DNA of 9,680 nucleotides from DUZB01 sp964407525 (GCA_964407525.1 CAYOWC010000189.1:1-9680); one strand, 5' to 3'. Shown: positions 1-6,417, counted from the stretch's first letter. A program made the numbers and translations. Notes: a model not told the origin generated them from the sequence alone.

Positions 1-1459
1 GGATCTGCTTCAGCCCTGTCTGGGCCGACTGATTGCATTTGAATTCCATAATCCAGATCTTATCGGAAAATGTCACCATCAGGTCGATACGCCCGTGACT
101 CGTCAACGCCTCGCTTTGGACCTGTGCGCCCGATGCCGCTACCATGAGATAAAACAGGGTGTGGAACCAGGCCTCGTTGGGTTCGCCTTTGAGGGTGTAG
201 GGAATAGATGCAAAAATGGCGTTGATGGCATCAAAAAAAGCGTCTACATCCTCCGACTGAAGATAGGTTGAGAGCAGCATGAAGCGCGATTGTTCGGCTC
301 CCGCCATATTGGTAGTAAAGGAATAGAACAGGTGCTTCAAAAACGCGCATTTTACCTCCAGATTGGGATATCCCAGATGCCACAGCGGGTCGGCAGGCCT
401 CTTGATGGTCAGATAACCGGTCTGAAACAGCAGGGCCTCTATGTTTAAATGTTCCAGATCGTATACGCTGAAAATGGTCTCGGCAACTGCCAGATCTTCT
501 ATTGTCGGCAGGGGGTAGTTCCGTTCCTTGAGCAGGTTGATCAAAAAGGCAGGCGTGCCCGTCTCAAACCAGTAGTTTTTCAGTTTGGAACTTTCCAGGG
601 CTCGCAATATCGAAAATGGGTTGTACACTTGAATATCGGCTTCAGAAAAACGATAGCCATCATAATGGCGGCGCAACAGGTTGTGTATTTCTGAAAGGGA
701 TGACTTCATGGTCTGGCTCAATCGTTCAAGGTACGGTTCAAAATTGCTCATTAGTTCATTATCGGTGTAGCCAAGCATGGCAGCGTAACGATCGTCCATG
801 CTGATGTCGATGAGGTTGTTCAAATCAGAGAAGATCGATACCCGGCTGAACTTGGAAACACCGGTAATAAACACAAAGCGGGTGCAACGGGCCACATCCG
901 CGCCTTTCAGGGTGCCAAGAAAGGATTTCAGGATATCCCGGTTGGCCCTGGCGATTTCAAGGCCCGCCTCGCCTTTTCCGAGATGATCGATGATGGGTTT
1001 GTCATATTCGTCGATGAGGATGACTACGGGTTGGCCGTTCTTTTCAAAAAGGCCCAGTACCAACTCCTGAAATTTTTCTTTTAGCAAGTTTGTCTGAGTT
1101 TCTACGCCGGCTTCCTTTGCAATCCGGTTTACTCGGTTTATGAGACCTGCTTTTAAATTTTCGGGCGTATCATGGCTGATCCCATTGAAATCCAGGAGGA
1201 TTACCGGAAACTCCCGCCAGGACCAGTTGCCATTGATGTCAATCCACAACCCTGAAAATAATTCTTTTCGCCCGGCAAACAAGTTGCGGAGAGCTGATAC
1301 CATCAAGGTTTTGCCGAAGCGCCGAGGTCGGGCCATGAAATAATAACGGCCTTCATTAAGCATTCGGTGGATGTACCGGGTCTTATCTACATAGAGAAAA
1401 CCTTCTTCACGGATGATCTCAAAGGATTGCAGGTCGATGGGTAGTTTCAGAAAGGGCAT
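1..1459 (-). CDS. AAA-ATPase with C-terminal PD-(D/E)XK nuclease-like domain (partial; 3' end beyond window)
   Basis: The frame is open from the ATG at 1459 down to the window edge, giving 486 readable codons of a protein that usually has about 510-560 residues, so only the last few dozen are missing. The N-terminal part matches the AAA-ATPase-like family (PF09820 type): a 'YVDKT' motif near residues 23-27, a family-specific Walker A (RPRRFGKT, residues 44-51), Walker B (VVILIDEYD, 145-153) and the 'FITGVSKFS' sensor segment (197-205). The C-terminal part matches PDDEXK_9: D459 in 'GRIDL', then E472-x-K474 in 'MEFK', the catalytic layout of the PD-(D/E)XK fold. The start is supported by GGGAGG at 1469-1464, four bases before the ATG. 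Family members are multicopy in many environmental and gut genomes; their role is unproven, with mobile-element or defence functions proposed. No signal peptide or membrane segment is seen. Its 5' leader is repeat copy A. Confidence 0.9.
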   Translation of the reverse strand, partial: MPFLKLPIDLQSFEIIREEGFLYVDKTRYIHRMLNEGRYYFMARPRRFGKTLMVSALRNLFAGRKELFSGLWIDINGNWSWREFPVILLDFNGISHDTPENLKAGLINRVNRIAKEAGVETQTNLLKEKFQELVLGLFEKNGQPVVILIDEYDKPIIDHLGKGEAGLEIARANRDILKSFLGTLKGADVARCTRFVFITGVSKFSRVSIFSDLNNLIDISMDDRYAAMLGYTDNELMSNFEPYLERLSQTMKSSLSEIHNLLRRHYDGYRFSEADIQVYNPFSILRALESSKLKNYWFETGTPAFLINLLKERNYPLPTIEDLAVAETIFSVYDLEHLNIEALLFQTGYLTIKRPADPLWHLGYPNLEVKCAFLKHLFYSFTTNMAGAEQSRFMLLSTYLQSEDVDAFFDAINAIFASIPYTLKGEPNEAWFHTLFYLMVAASGAQVQSEALTSHGRIDLMVTFSDKIWIMEFKCNQSAQTGLKQI

Positions 1460-1463
1460 GTCG

Positions 1464-1592
1464 CCTCCCGTATCAAGGCTTGTTTGTTTCATCTTTCCCA
1501 GCATGCTTTACCCGAGTGGGAAATGTCAAATAAAAATGTGCTGTTCGCTTTTCTCCGTGTGCTCTGCGAACTCTGCGAGAGATTTACTTATG
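1464..1592 (-). repeat. Dispersed intergenic repeat, copy A (leader of the AAA-ATPase gene)
   Basis: This stretch matches 3629-3746 in the same orientation. By eye, 1464-1486 differs at 2 of 23 bases from 3629-3651, and 1517-1592 differs at about 15 of 76 from 3671-3746. Copy A has 11 extra bases in between. On the minus strand it begins with three 9-base units (CTCGCAGAG, TTCGCAGAG, CACACGGAG), continues with a TTGACA hexamer (1529-1524), and ends with the GGGAGG ribosome binding site of the ATPase gene. Its first 9 bases overlap the 3' end of the upstream response regulator gene. Confidence 0.8.
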
Positions 1593-2837
1593 AAATGTTA
1601 AGAGGTGGGATTTAAGATCAACTTTCTTCCCTTTTATGCCCAGCTTGGTCCTGATTTTGTACCGGTGAGTGAGGATGGTATTTTTTGAAACAGACAGGAG
1701 TTCGGCCATTTGCTTGTTGGTCTTTCCTTCCTTTACGAGAGAGGCTACCCGTATCTCCATGGGGGTTAAATCCAATACTGCTGACGACAAATCCCGGGCG
1801 AAGGGGGATATAATCTTTTCCAGGCTCGATTCGAGTTCGTTTATGCGGGCATCTTGATCTTCACTCAAAGGGGTTTTCTTGAGCTCCTTTAAGTGAGGCC
1901 GTATAAGCGTTTTCACATTAGAGAGGATTCGTTCTTCAAATTCGATCCTGTCTTCTTCCCGCCTCCGCAAAAGTACGCTCAGAGCCGTGTTCGCGTCTTC
2001 CAGGCCCTTCGTTTTTCCTTTCAGTTCTTTTTCTCTTGTCTTCAGGGCTTCCAGGTTTTTTCTGAGTTGGGTAATGTCTTTGCCATAGATCGCTAATTGG
2101 TCCACCTCACCGTTTTCGTTGTGAACAGGAGAGATGCTGCTGTCAAAGACTATTCCCCCCCGCCTATCTTCAAAACGGAGGGGTTTTCCGGTGGCAATGA
2201 TTTTATTCACCTTCAACTTTCTGGATTCGGCCAAGGCGGGCGGCATCAGGTCATATGCGCATATCCCGATGAACTGGTCCAAGGGCATGCCGTAGCGCTC
2301 AGCTGCGATGGTATTGGCGGCGATGACGTTCCCTTTAAGATCGATCAGCACGGCTGTATCTGAAGTCGCGTTCATCAGGGCGCTTAGCTGCTCGTTTGCC
2401 CGGGATAACAGAGTTGCGCGCTCTGCCACGTCTTGTTCCAGTTTTTTGTAGGCCTTTTTCAATCGATCCTCGACTTTCTTTTTGTGAAAGGCTATCTCTA
2501 TGGAGGCTTTGATCTCATAGGGTTCGAATGGTTTGAGGAGATAGCCATGGGGTTCCGTATTTTTCGCCCTCTCCACAATTTCATCGTTTCCGTAGCCGGT
2601 CACAAAAACGACGGCGCAATCAATCAAGTCCATTATTTTTCGTGCAGCTTCCGTTCCATCCATTCCACCCGGCATGACGATATCCATCAGGATGACATCG
2701 GGCTGCAGGTCAGGCGCCATTTGGATGGCCTCTTCCCCTGAAGCGACAACTCCTGCCATCTCGTATCCCAGATCCAATAGTATTTCCTTCAGTTCTTCGG
2801 AAATCAAATAATCATCGTCAACGATCATGATTTTCAT
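1584..2837 (-). CDS. Response regulator with REC, PAS and LuxR-type HTH domains
   Basis: The 417-residue protein has a receiver domain (about 1-118) with the acidic pocket D7-D9, phosphoacceptor D52 in 'LMDIVMP', T80 and K102 in 'LLKPFEP'. A short coiled stretch is followed by a PAS domain (about 151-258), a second charged helical linker (259-345), and a LuxR/FixJ HTH (about 352-412, 'LTPMEIRVASLVKEGKTNKQMAELL'-type core). The family acts as a phosphorylation-controlled transcription regulator; the PAS domain would add a second ligand or redox input. I chose the ATG at 2837: AAGGGA at 2854-2849 sits 11 bases upstream, whereas it is only 2 bases from the longer GTG start at 2846. A third in-frame ATG lies at 2828. 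No kinase gene is adjacent, so it looks like an orphan regulator. The last codons fall inside repeat copy A. Confidence 0.9.
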   Translation of the reverse strand: MKIMIVDDDYLISEELKEILLDLGYEMAGVVASGEEAIQMAPDLQPDVILMDIVMPGGMDGTEAARKIMDLIDCAVVFVTGYGNDEIVERAKNTEPHGYLLKPFEPYEIKASIEIAFHKKKVEDRLKKAYKKLEQDVAERATLLSRANEQLSALMNATSDTAVLIDLKGNVIAANTIAAERYGMPLDQFIGICAYDLMPPALAESRKLKVNKIIATGKPLRFEDRRGGIVFDSSISPVHNENGEVDQLAIYGKDITQLRKNLEALKTREKELKGKTKGLEDANTALSVLLRRREEDRIEFEERILSNVKTLIRPHLKELKKTPLSEDQDARINELESSLEKIISPFARDLSSAVLDLTPMEIRVASLVKEGKTNKQMAELLSVSKNTILTHRYKIRTKLGIKGKKVDLKSHLLTFHK

Positions 2838-2886
2838 GATTTTCACAGTCCCTTATCAAATTGGCTGCACCGCTGCCGGTTGTCTC

Positions 2887-2915
2887 ATTATAGCCTGCCT
2901 TGGTCCCATTGACCG
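2887..2915 (-). promoter_or_regulatory. Candidate promoter for the REC-PAS-LuxR gene
   Basis: On the minus strand a perfect TATAAT occupies 2892-2887. With a 17-base spacer the -35 position (2915-2910) reads CGGTCA, a weak match. It lies about 50 bases before the gene's start codon, a sensible distance for a sigma-70 type promoter. The supporting evidence is only the -10 hexamer and its position. Confidence 0.4.
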
Positions 2916-2938
2916 TTGCCTGTGGCATTCCATCTATT
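2909..2938 (+). promoter_or_regulatory. Candidate promoter for the toxin-antitoxin pair
   Basis: TTGACC (2909-2914) is followed after 18 bases by TCTATT (2933-2938), 41 bases before the toxin start. A second, better -35-like TTGACA is at 2944-2949 but has no convincing -10 at the right distance. The -35 overlaps the divergent candidate promoter of the response regulator, so the two may interfere. Confidence 0.25.
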
Positions 2939-2978
2939 TTACCTTGACAATGTTACCCAAAATGGAGAACACTAAGCC

Positions 2979-3260
2979 ATGAGTTTTCGAGTTCAATACA
3001 AAAAGAAAGTTGAAAAACAAATCAACAAGCTCCCCAAAAAGATCAATCGAAGATTGTTTGCCCTTATCGCCGACCTTGAAGACATGGGGCCTGTTCGGCG
3101 AAACTGGCCCAAATACAGCAAACTGGGCAAAATGAAAGGAGGCTCGGTAAAACATCATTGCCACCTCCATCACTCCTGGGTTGCCTGTTGGACACACACA
3201 GAAGAAACCATCCTAATAGAGGTGTATTATGTTGGCAGCCGTGAAAGTGCTCCGTACTAA
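2979..3260 (+). CDS. RelE/ParE-superfamily toxin of a type II toxin-antitoxin system
   Basis: The 93-residue basic protein has the usual length and layout of RelE/ParE/HigB-like toxins: N-terminal beta strand (FRVQYKKKVEKQINKLP), two helices (about 9-35), then a C-terminal sheet with 'KHHCHLHHSWVACW' (58-71) and 'EVYYVGSRESAPY' (81-93). The last segment resembles the '...EVYYVGTHEKAPY' ending I know from proteins labelled cytotoxic translational repressor. Such toxins usually cleave mRNA at the ribosome or poison gyrase; the sequence does not tell which. GGAG at 2964-2967 lies upstream of the ATG. The 3' end overlaps the antitoxin gene by 32 bases in a different frame, so the two are probably translationally linked. 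Toxin-first order is typical of higBA-like loci, but I do not assign a symbol. Confidence 0.85.
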   Translation: MSFRVQYKKKVEKQINKLPKKINRRLFALIADLEDMGPVRRNWPKYSKLGKMKGGSVKHHCHLHHSWVACWTHTEETILIEVYYVGSRESAPY

Positions 3261-3600
3261 TGAGCCGGTCCTTGAGGTCAAGGGCGCCGTTCCGCAGGAA
3301 CTGATGGACTTTCTTCAAAGTCACTATGGTGAATCCCTGCAGGTATTTGAAAGCGATGAGGCATTGATCAACCCCAAAGATTCCGCTTGGTACAGAGAGA
3401 CCAAAGGGTCTATGAAACCGGGCGTCTATCTGGCGATTTACAGGGAAAACGCTGGCCTTACTCAGACGCAGCTTGGAGAAAAACTCGGAAAAACTCGTTT
3501 CCGCGTATCCGAGATGGAGCGGGGTGTACGCGGTATCAGCAAAGAAACAGCCAAACAGCTTGCGAAAATATTCAAGGTACCGATTGAACGATTTCTGTAG
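3229..3600 (+). CDS. XRE-family HTH antitoxin
   Basis: This 123-residue protein has an N-terminal region of about 60 residues that would contact the toxin, and a C-terminal XRE/Cro-type helix-turn-helix (about 66-123: 'YLAIYRENAGLTQTQLGEKLG' core, then 'VSEMERGVRGISKETAKQLAKIF'). In such pairs the antitoxin neutralises the toxin and represses the shared promoter, presumably the region upstream of 2979. The start at 3229 is supported by a GAGGT motif at 3219-3223, six bases before the ATG and inside the toxin gene. A GTG at 3241 (V5) is a weaker alternative. The gene ends in TAG at 3598-3600, followed by a weak hairpin and repeat copy B. Confidence 0.87.
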   Translation: MLAAVKVLRTNEPVLEVKGAVPQELMDFLQSHYGESLQVFESDEALINPKDSAWYRETKGSMKPGVYLAIYRENAGLTQTQLGEKLGKTRFRVSEMERGVRGISKETAKQLAKIFKVPIERFL

Positions 3601-3628
3601 CGGGATCATGTTCGATAAGACCTTGGCA

Positions 3629-3746
3629 CCTCCTGTATCAAAGCTTGTTTGCTTTAATTTTTTACCCGAGTAGCAAATGCCAAATGAAAATGGGCCACTC
3701 GCTTTTCTCCGTGCGCTCAGTGGGCTCTGCGAGAGATTCAATTATG
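3629..3746 (-). repeat. Dispersed intergenic repeat, copy B (leader without its gene)
   Basis: This is the second copy of the element at 1464-1592. On the minus strand it shows the 9-base units CTCGCAGAG, CCCACTGAG, CGCACGGAG, a TTGGCA hexamer, the conserved core CTCGGGTAAA (3673-3664 region), and ends in AGGAGG. No ATPase-like reading frame follows; the next feature is the convergent end of the antitoxin gene. Copy B also lies just beyond the 3' end of a LuxR-type response regulator gene, as copy A does. Confidence 0.78.
3640..3663 (+). terminator. Weak possible terminator after the antitoxin gene
   Basis: AAAGC (3640-3644), a six-base loop, then GCTTT (3651-3655), followed by AATTTTTT. The stem is only five pairs and AT-rich, so termination would be inefficient. 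It lies inside repeat copy B; the corresponding bases of copy A do not form it. Confidence 0.3.
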
Positions 3747-3817
3747 GAAGGTGATGTTTCCCCTCTATGATGTCTTTGCCATAAGCGCCATAATTAAGGA
3801 GTCTTTTACCGGAAGTC

Positions 3818-4480
3818 TTATTTTGCATTATCTCTGTTGATGATTTCGTTTTGTAGAGCTTTTGCGACTGCCTGGGATCTGGATGAAACGCTCAATTGCC
3901 TGTAAATACTCTTGAGATGGGATTTTACTGTATGTTCTGATATATGTAATGCTTCAGATATTTTCCGGTCCGTGAACCCTTCCACCAAATGTTTCAGTAC
4001 TTCCAACTCTCTAAGAGAAAGTCCAGCTTTTGCTTCACCTTTCAACTTTCTTTCTTTTTGCTGAATCTTTTTGAAAATGGAAGCAGTGAGTGAGGCATCG
4101 AGGAAAGCTTGATCTTCCATAATATTATGGATCACTTTGATCAATTTATCTCGGCTGACTTTTTTAAGCACATATCCTTTTGCCCCTGCCTGAATAGCGT
4201 TGGTGACATATTCATCGTCTTTATAAATTGTGAGCATAATCACTTTAACATGCGGATATTTCCGACAAACCAACCTTGTAGTCTCGATCCCATTAATGCC
4301 CGGCATTTTAATATCCATGAAAATGATATCGGGACAATGCTCTTCAAGGAGTTCCAGACATTCCAACCCGCTGCCGGCTTCTGCTACAATCTCAATATCA
4401 TCTTCAAGACCTAATAACTGTTTTAATCCTTCTCGGATCAACACATGATCGTCAACGATCATAACCTTGATTTTATGCAT
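3818..4480 (-). CDS. NarL/FixJ-family response regulator (partner of the adjacent kinase)
   Basis: The 220-residue protein has a receiver domain (about 4-120) with D10/D11, phosphoacceptor D56 in 'FMDIKMPG', T84 and K106, followed by a linker and a LuxR-type HTH (about 153-212: 'LSLRELEVLKHLVEGFTDRKI', then 'ISEHTVKSHLKSIYRQL'). All residues needed for phosphorylation are present. Its ATG lies inside the end of the kinase gene (ATGCATAA arrangement, 8-base overlap), so translation is probably coupled to the kinase, and no strong Shine-Dalgarno of its own is visible. The pairing with a HisKA_3-type kinase is the standard NarX-NarL/DegS-DegU arrangement. I infer DNA targets nearby, possibly the divergent acyl-CoA operon. 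Confidence 0.93.
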   Translation of the reverse strand: MHKIKVMIVDDHVLIREGLKQLLGLEDDIEIVAEAGSGLECLELLEEHCPDIIFMDIKMPGINGIETTRLVCRKYPHVKVIMLTIYKDDEYVTNAIQAGAKGYVLKKVSRDKLIKVIHNIMEDQAFLDASLTASIFKKIQQKERKLKGEAKAGLSLRELEVLKHLVEGFTDRKISEALHISEHTVKSHLKSIYRQLSVSSRSQAVAKALQNEIINRDNAK

Positions 4481-6065
4481 TGTGACTTATCTCAGCTTCC
4501 AGGGGGATTTTCGCCTCAATGCGACACCCTTGATTGGGTTTGCTATTGATAGACAACCTGCCCCCCTCTGCCTCAATCCGTTCTTTCATTGAAAGAAGAC
4601 CAAATTTGTTTTGAACCCTTTTCCAGGGAGAACCTTGAGAAAGATCAAACCCCTTTCCATTGTCGGTTACAATAAGAATGATGTTTCCATCCTCTTCATA
4701 GAGGGTAGCTTCCGCTGTCTTTGTTCCCGCATGTTTATAAACATTCATCAACGTCTCTTGCGCAACGCGGAAAAGACAGAGGCTTACTTCAGATGACAAT
4801 TCGATGTGTTTTGGAAAATGGGACGTAACACGGATGGCAGTCTCTTTATTGAAATTGTCAAAATATCGCTTGAGAGCCGGCACCAATCCCATGGTATCAA
4901 TGAGGTCAGGGCGCAAACTTGAAATGAGGTCCCTGGATTGATCTACCGTACCATTGACAGTCTCTATCAGACTATCGAACGTGTCTGACAATAACTCAGG
5001 TTTTTTCTTGAAAAGTTCTTTGCAAAATTGAATTTTGTAGCTGATTCCTATTAATGCCTGAGCGATGGTATCATGAATGTCTCCTGCAAGGCGCTTCCGC
5101 TCTTCCTCTTGAATGGAGGTCATCTTAACATTTAACGAACGTAATTCTTTGCGGTTCTGTTCGATCTCTCCCAGCATATAAATATTTTCCAAGGCCACCG
5201 CCAGGATGTGAATGAAGTGATAGAGGAAATCCAGTTCTTTCTTCGTAAATCGAAAACCCCTGGTGCTGTTAGTCAAAGCTATAACGCCATGGGATCGTTC
5301 ATATATCCGGATAGGAACGGTTACTATACGTTTTAACTTAAACAAATCTATATCTCTATAAATAGTGTTTTCCTCGTCTATGAAAAGAGGCACGCTCTCA
5401 TTCCATGTATTTTCAATGATGGGTTTAATACCATCAGTTCCTCCCCTCTCAGGATGGCAAAATATCTTGTAGATATTCTGGTCCTGGTAAAGGGCCAGAT
5501 AGACTTCCTCTACGCCAAAGAGGGTAACTATTTTACTTAGCAACAGGTTTACGACATCGTTTAATTTAGAGTAGGAAATAATTTCCTGGGTAAAATCGAA
5601 AAGCGCCTCAAGTTGTAGGACTTTTTCATTGATTATCTCCTCACGAGTTTTTACATACGAAGCGGCTATGATCTTGTGGTCTTCGAATAAAAGCGTGATC
5701 AATTCCTGGATCTCAGCGAAAATATTCAGCGGCTGCAATTCCTTTTTTTCAAGTGCCTCGGGAAATATTTCCCAGAAGGCCTCCATAAAAATAGCGATGT
5801 TCTTCATCACATTTTCCAGTTTCAATCCCTTGACGGCACGAGCATAGCCTATGAGGTGCTGGTCCTTTAAAAAATCCTCTTTGTTTCCGCCTAAAGCGTC
5901 TATGAGGAGATTGACCCAGATTCTTTCCCGCCGCTGACCCTCATCTGTTCGTAAAATAAAATCTTGATATGGAGACCAAGGTTGCTGCAGCCAGCGTTCT
6001 CTCATTTTTTGAAGGAGGTACTCTCTATTGTTATGGAAATAGTCTTTCAGTGAGTTAAATGGCAT
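4473..6065 (-). CDS. Soluble NarX/DegS-class sensor histidine kinase with GAF domain
   Basis: The 530-residue protein has no membrane segment or signal peptide, so it is cytoplasmic. Residues 1-130 form a helical, aromatic-rich region ('RERWLQQPW', 'GYARAVKGLKLENVM') that resembles the RsbRD N-terminal domain of RsbT co-antagonists; this assignment is tentative. A GAF domain follows (about 155-300), then a coiled coil, the HisKA_3 phosphoacceptor helix with H331 in 'EERKRLAGDIHD', and a HATPase_c domain with N441 (N box), DNGKG (468-472) and 'GLLSMKERIE' (489-498). All catalytic motifs are intact. The expected reaction is autophosphorylation at H331 and transfer to D56 of the downstream regulator. 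The GAF or N-terminal domain presumably binds a small intracellular ligand or senses redox. The start ATG has only a poor AGG-like site directly before it. Confidence 0.93.
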   Translation of the reverse strand: MPFNSLKDYFHNNREYLLQKMRERWLQQPWSPYQDFILRTDEGQRRERIWVNLLIDALGGNKEDFLKDQHLIGYARAVKGLKLENVMKNIAIFMEAFWEIFPEALEKKELQPLNIFAEIQELITLLFEDHKIIAASYVKTREEIINEKVLQLEALFDFTQEIISYSKLNDVVNLLLSKIVTLFGVEEVYLALYQDQNIYKIFCHPERGGTDGIKPIIENTWNESVPLFIDEENTIYRDIDLFKLKRIVTVPIRIYERSHGVIALTNSTRGFRFTKKELDFLYHFIHILAVALENIYMLGEIEQNRKELRSLNVKMTSIQEEERKRLAGDIHDTIAQALIGISYKIQFCKELFKKKPELLSDTFDSLIETVNGTVDQSRDLISSLRPDLIDTMGLVPALKRYFDNFNKETAIRVTSHFPKHIELSSEVSLCLFRVAQETLMNVYKHAGTKTAEATLYEEDGNIILIVTDNGKGFDLSQGSPWKRVQNKFGLLSMKERIEAEGGRLSINSKPNQGCRIEAKIPLEAEISHNA

Positions 6066-6143
6066 GCCTGCTTACCCAAAAATGATGATGTGAAAACTTC
6101 AGCAACGGGGATTTATTTAGATTTAACAAACAAATACACAGAT

Positions 6144-6172
6144 AGCATAACCGTAAAGAGGAAATCAATCAA
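6144..6172 (-). promoter_or_regulatory. Candidate promoter for the kinase/regulator operon
   Basis: On the minus strand TTGATT (6172-6167) and TATGCT (6149-6144) are separated by 17 bases and lie about 80 bases before the kinase start. Each hexamer matches the sigma-70 consensus at four positions. The -35 coincides with one arm of the inverted repeat at 6166-6190. Confidence 0.3.
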
Positions 6173-6190
6173 TTCAAGGATTTTTGATTG
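6166..6190. repeat. Perfect 7-base inverted repeat, possible operator
   Basis: CAATCAA (6166-6172) and TTGATTG (6184-6190) are exact reverse complements, 18 bases centre to centre. The left arm covers the candidate -35 of the kinase operon, so a bound dimer would be expected to affect that promoter. An RNA hairpin is the alternative reading. Confidence 0.4.
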
Positions 6191-6285
6191 CTGCATAATG
6201 ATGCGCTGATGTGGATGGAAACAGACCATACTGGAACATGCAGGTGGAGCCCAGGCCAAGCTACCCAGAACAGGTGATGCAAGAA

Positions 6286-6300
6286 CCCCCCTTTAGGGGG
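6286..6300. repeat. C5-6/G5 hairpin in the divergent region
   Basis: Six C, TTTA, five G, followed by ATTGTTTT. The stem is five G:C pairs. It could act as a weak terminator or barrier to transcripts entering the SDR operon, or be a short palindromic repeat of the kind common in environmental genomes. The following T tract is interrupted, so I do not call it a terminator. Confidence 0.4.
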
Positions 6301-6301
6301 A

Positions 6302-6329
6302 TTGTTTTGGATTGAAATTCAGATAATAT
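6302..6329 (+). promoter_or_regulatory. Weak candidate promoter for the SDR-ligase-VOC operon
   Basis: TTGTTT (6302-6307) and TAATAT (6324-6329) are 16 bases apart and lie about 90 bases before the SDR start. The match is modest, and several other AT-rich hexamers nearby would score similarly. No -24/-12 sigma-54 motif was found. Confidence 0.2.
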
Positions 6330-6417
6330 GCTGTCAAAAATAAATCTTTCAATTCAAAAAAGTCGGCGTTTTATGGGATACACATTTATCTCACTGAAAT
6401 AATATGGAGAGATGAAA

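Larger units (their letters stand above)
6066..6417. other. Divergent intergenic region between the kinase and SDR operons
   Basis: I find no credible gene here. The region holds a perfect 7-base inverted repeat (6166-6190), the 9-mer TCAATTCAA twice (6169-6177 and 6349-6357) with a near-reverse-complement at 6309-6317 (GGATTGAAA), a C-rich/G-rich hairpin (6286-6300) and weak promoter-like hexamers on both strands. It is AT-rich apart from 6220-6300. Its length and content fit a shared regulatory region for the two operons. Confidence 0.6.

Noticed and set aside
449..1343. Several short plus-strand frames opposite the AAA-ATPase gene
   Set aside because: They are antisense to a continuous frame with clear Walker and PD-(D/E)XK motifs.
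3064..3741. A 225-codon open frame on the minus strand across the toxin-antitoxin genes and repeat copy B
   Set aside because: It is antisense to two well-recognised genes, has no family-like motifs and no ribosome site, and part of it lies in a non-coding repeat.
1464..3746. CRISPR array or insertion sequence ends
   Set aside because: Only two distant copies, no regular spacers, no terminal inverted repeats and no transposase gene were seen.
3747..3817. Remnant of a second regulator C-terminus beyond the response regulator stop (minus-strand GKDIIEGKHHLP before a stop)
   Set aside because: Similarity to the end of the other regulator is limited to a few residues and may be chance; no upstream coding continuity.
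6286..6308. Rho-independent terminator at the C6-TTTA-G5 hairpin
   Set aside because: The stem is short and the downstream T tract is interrupted (ATTGTTTT). No gene ends nearby on the plus strand, so it is listed only as a hairpin.
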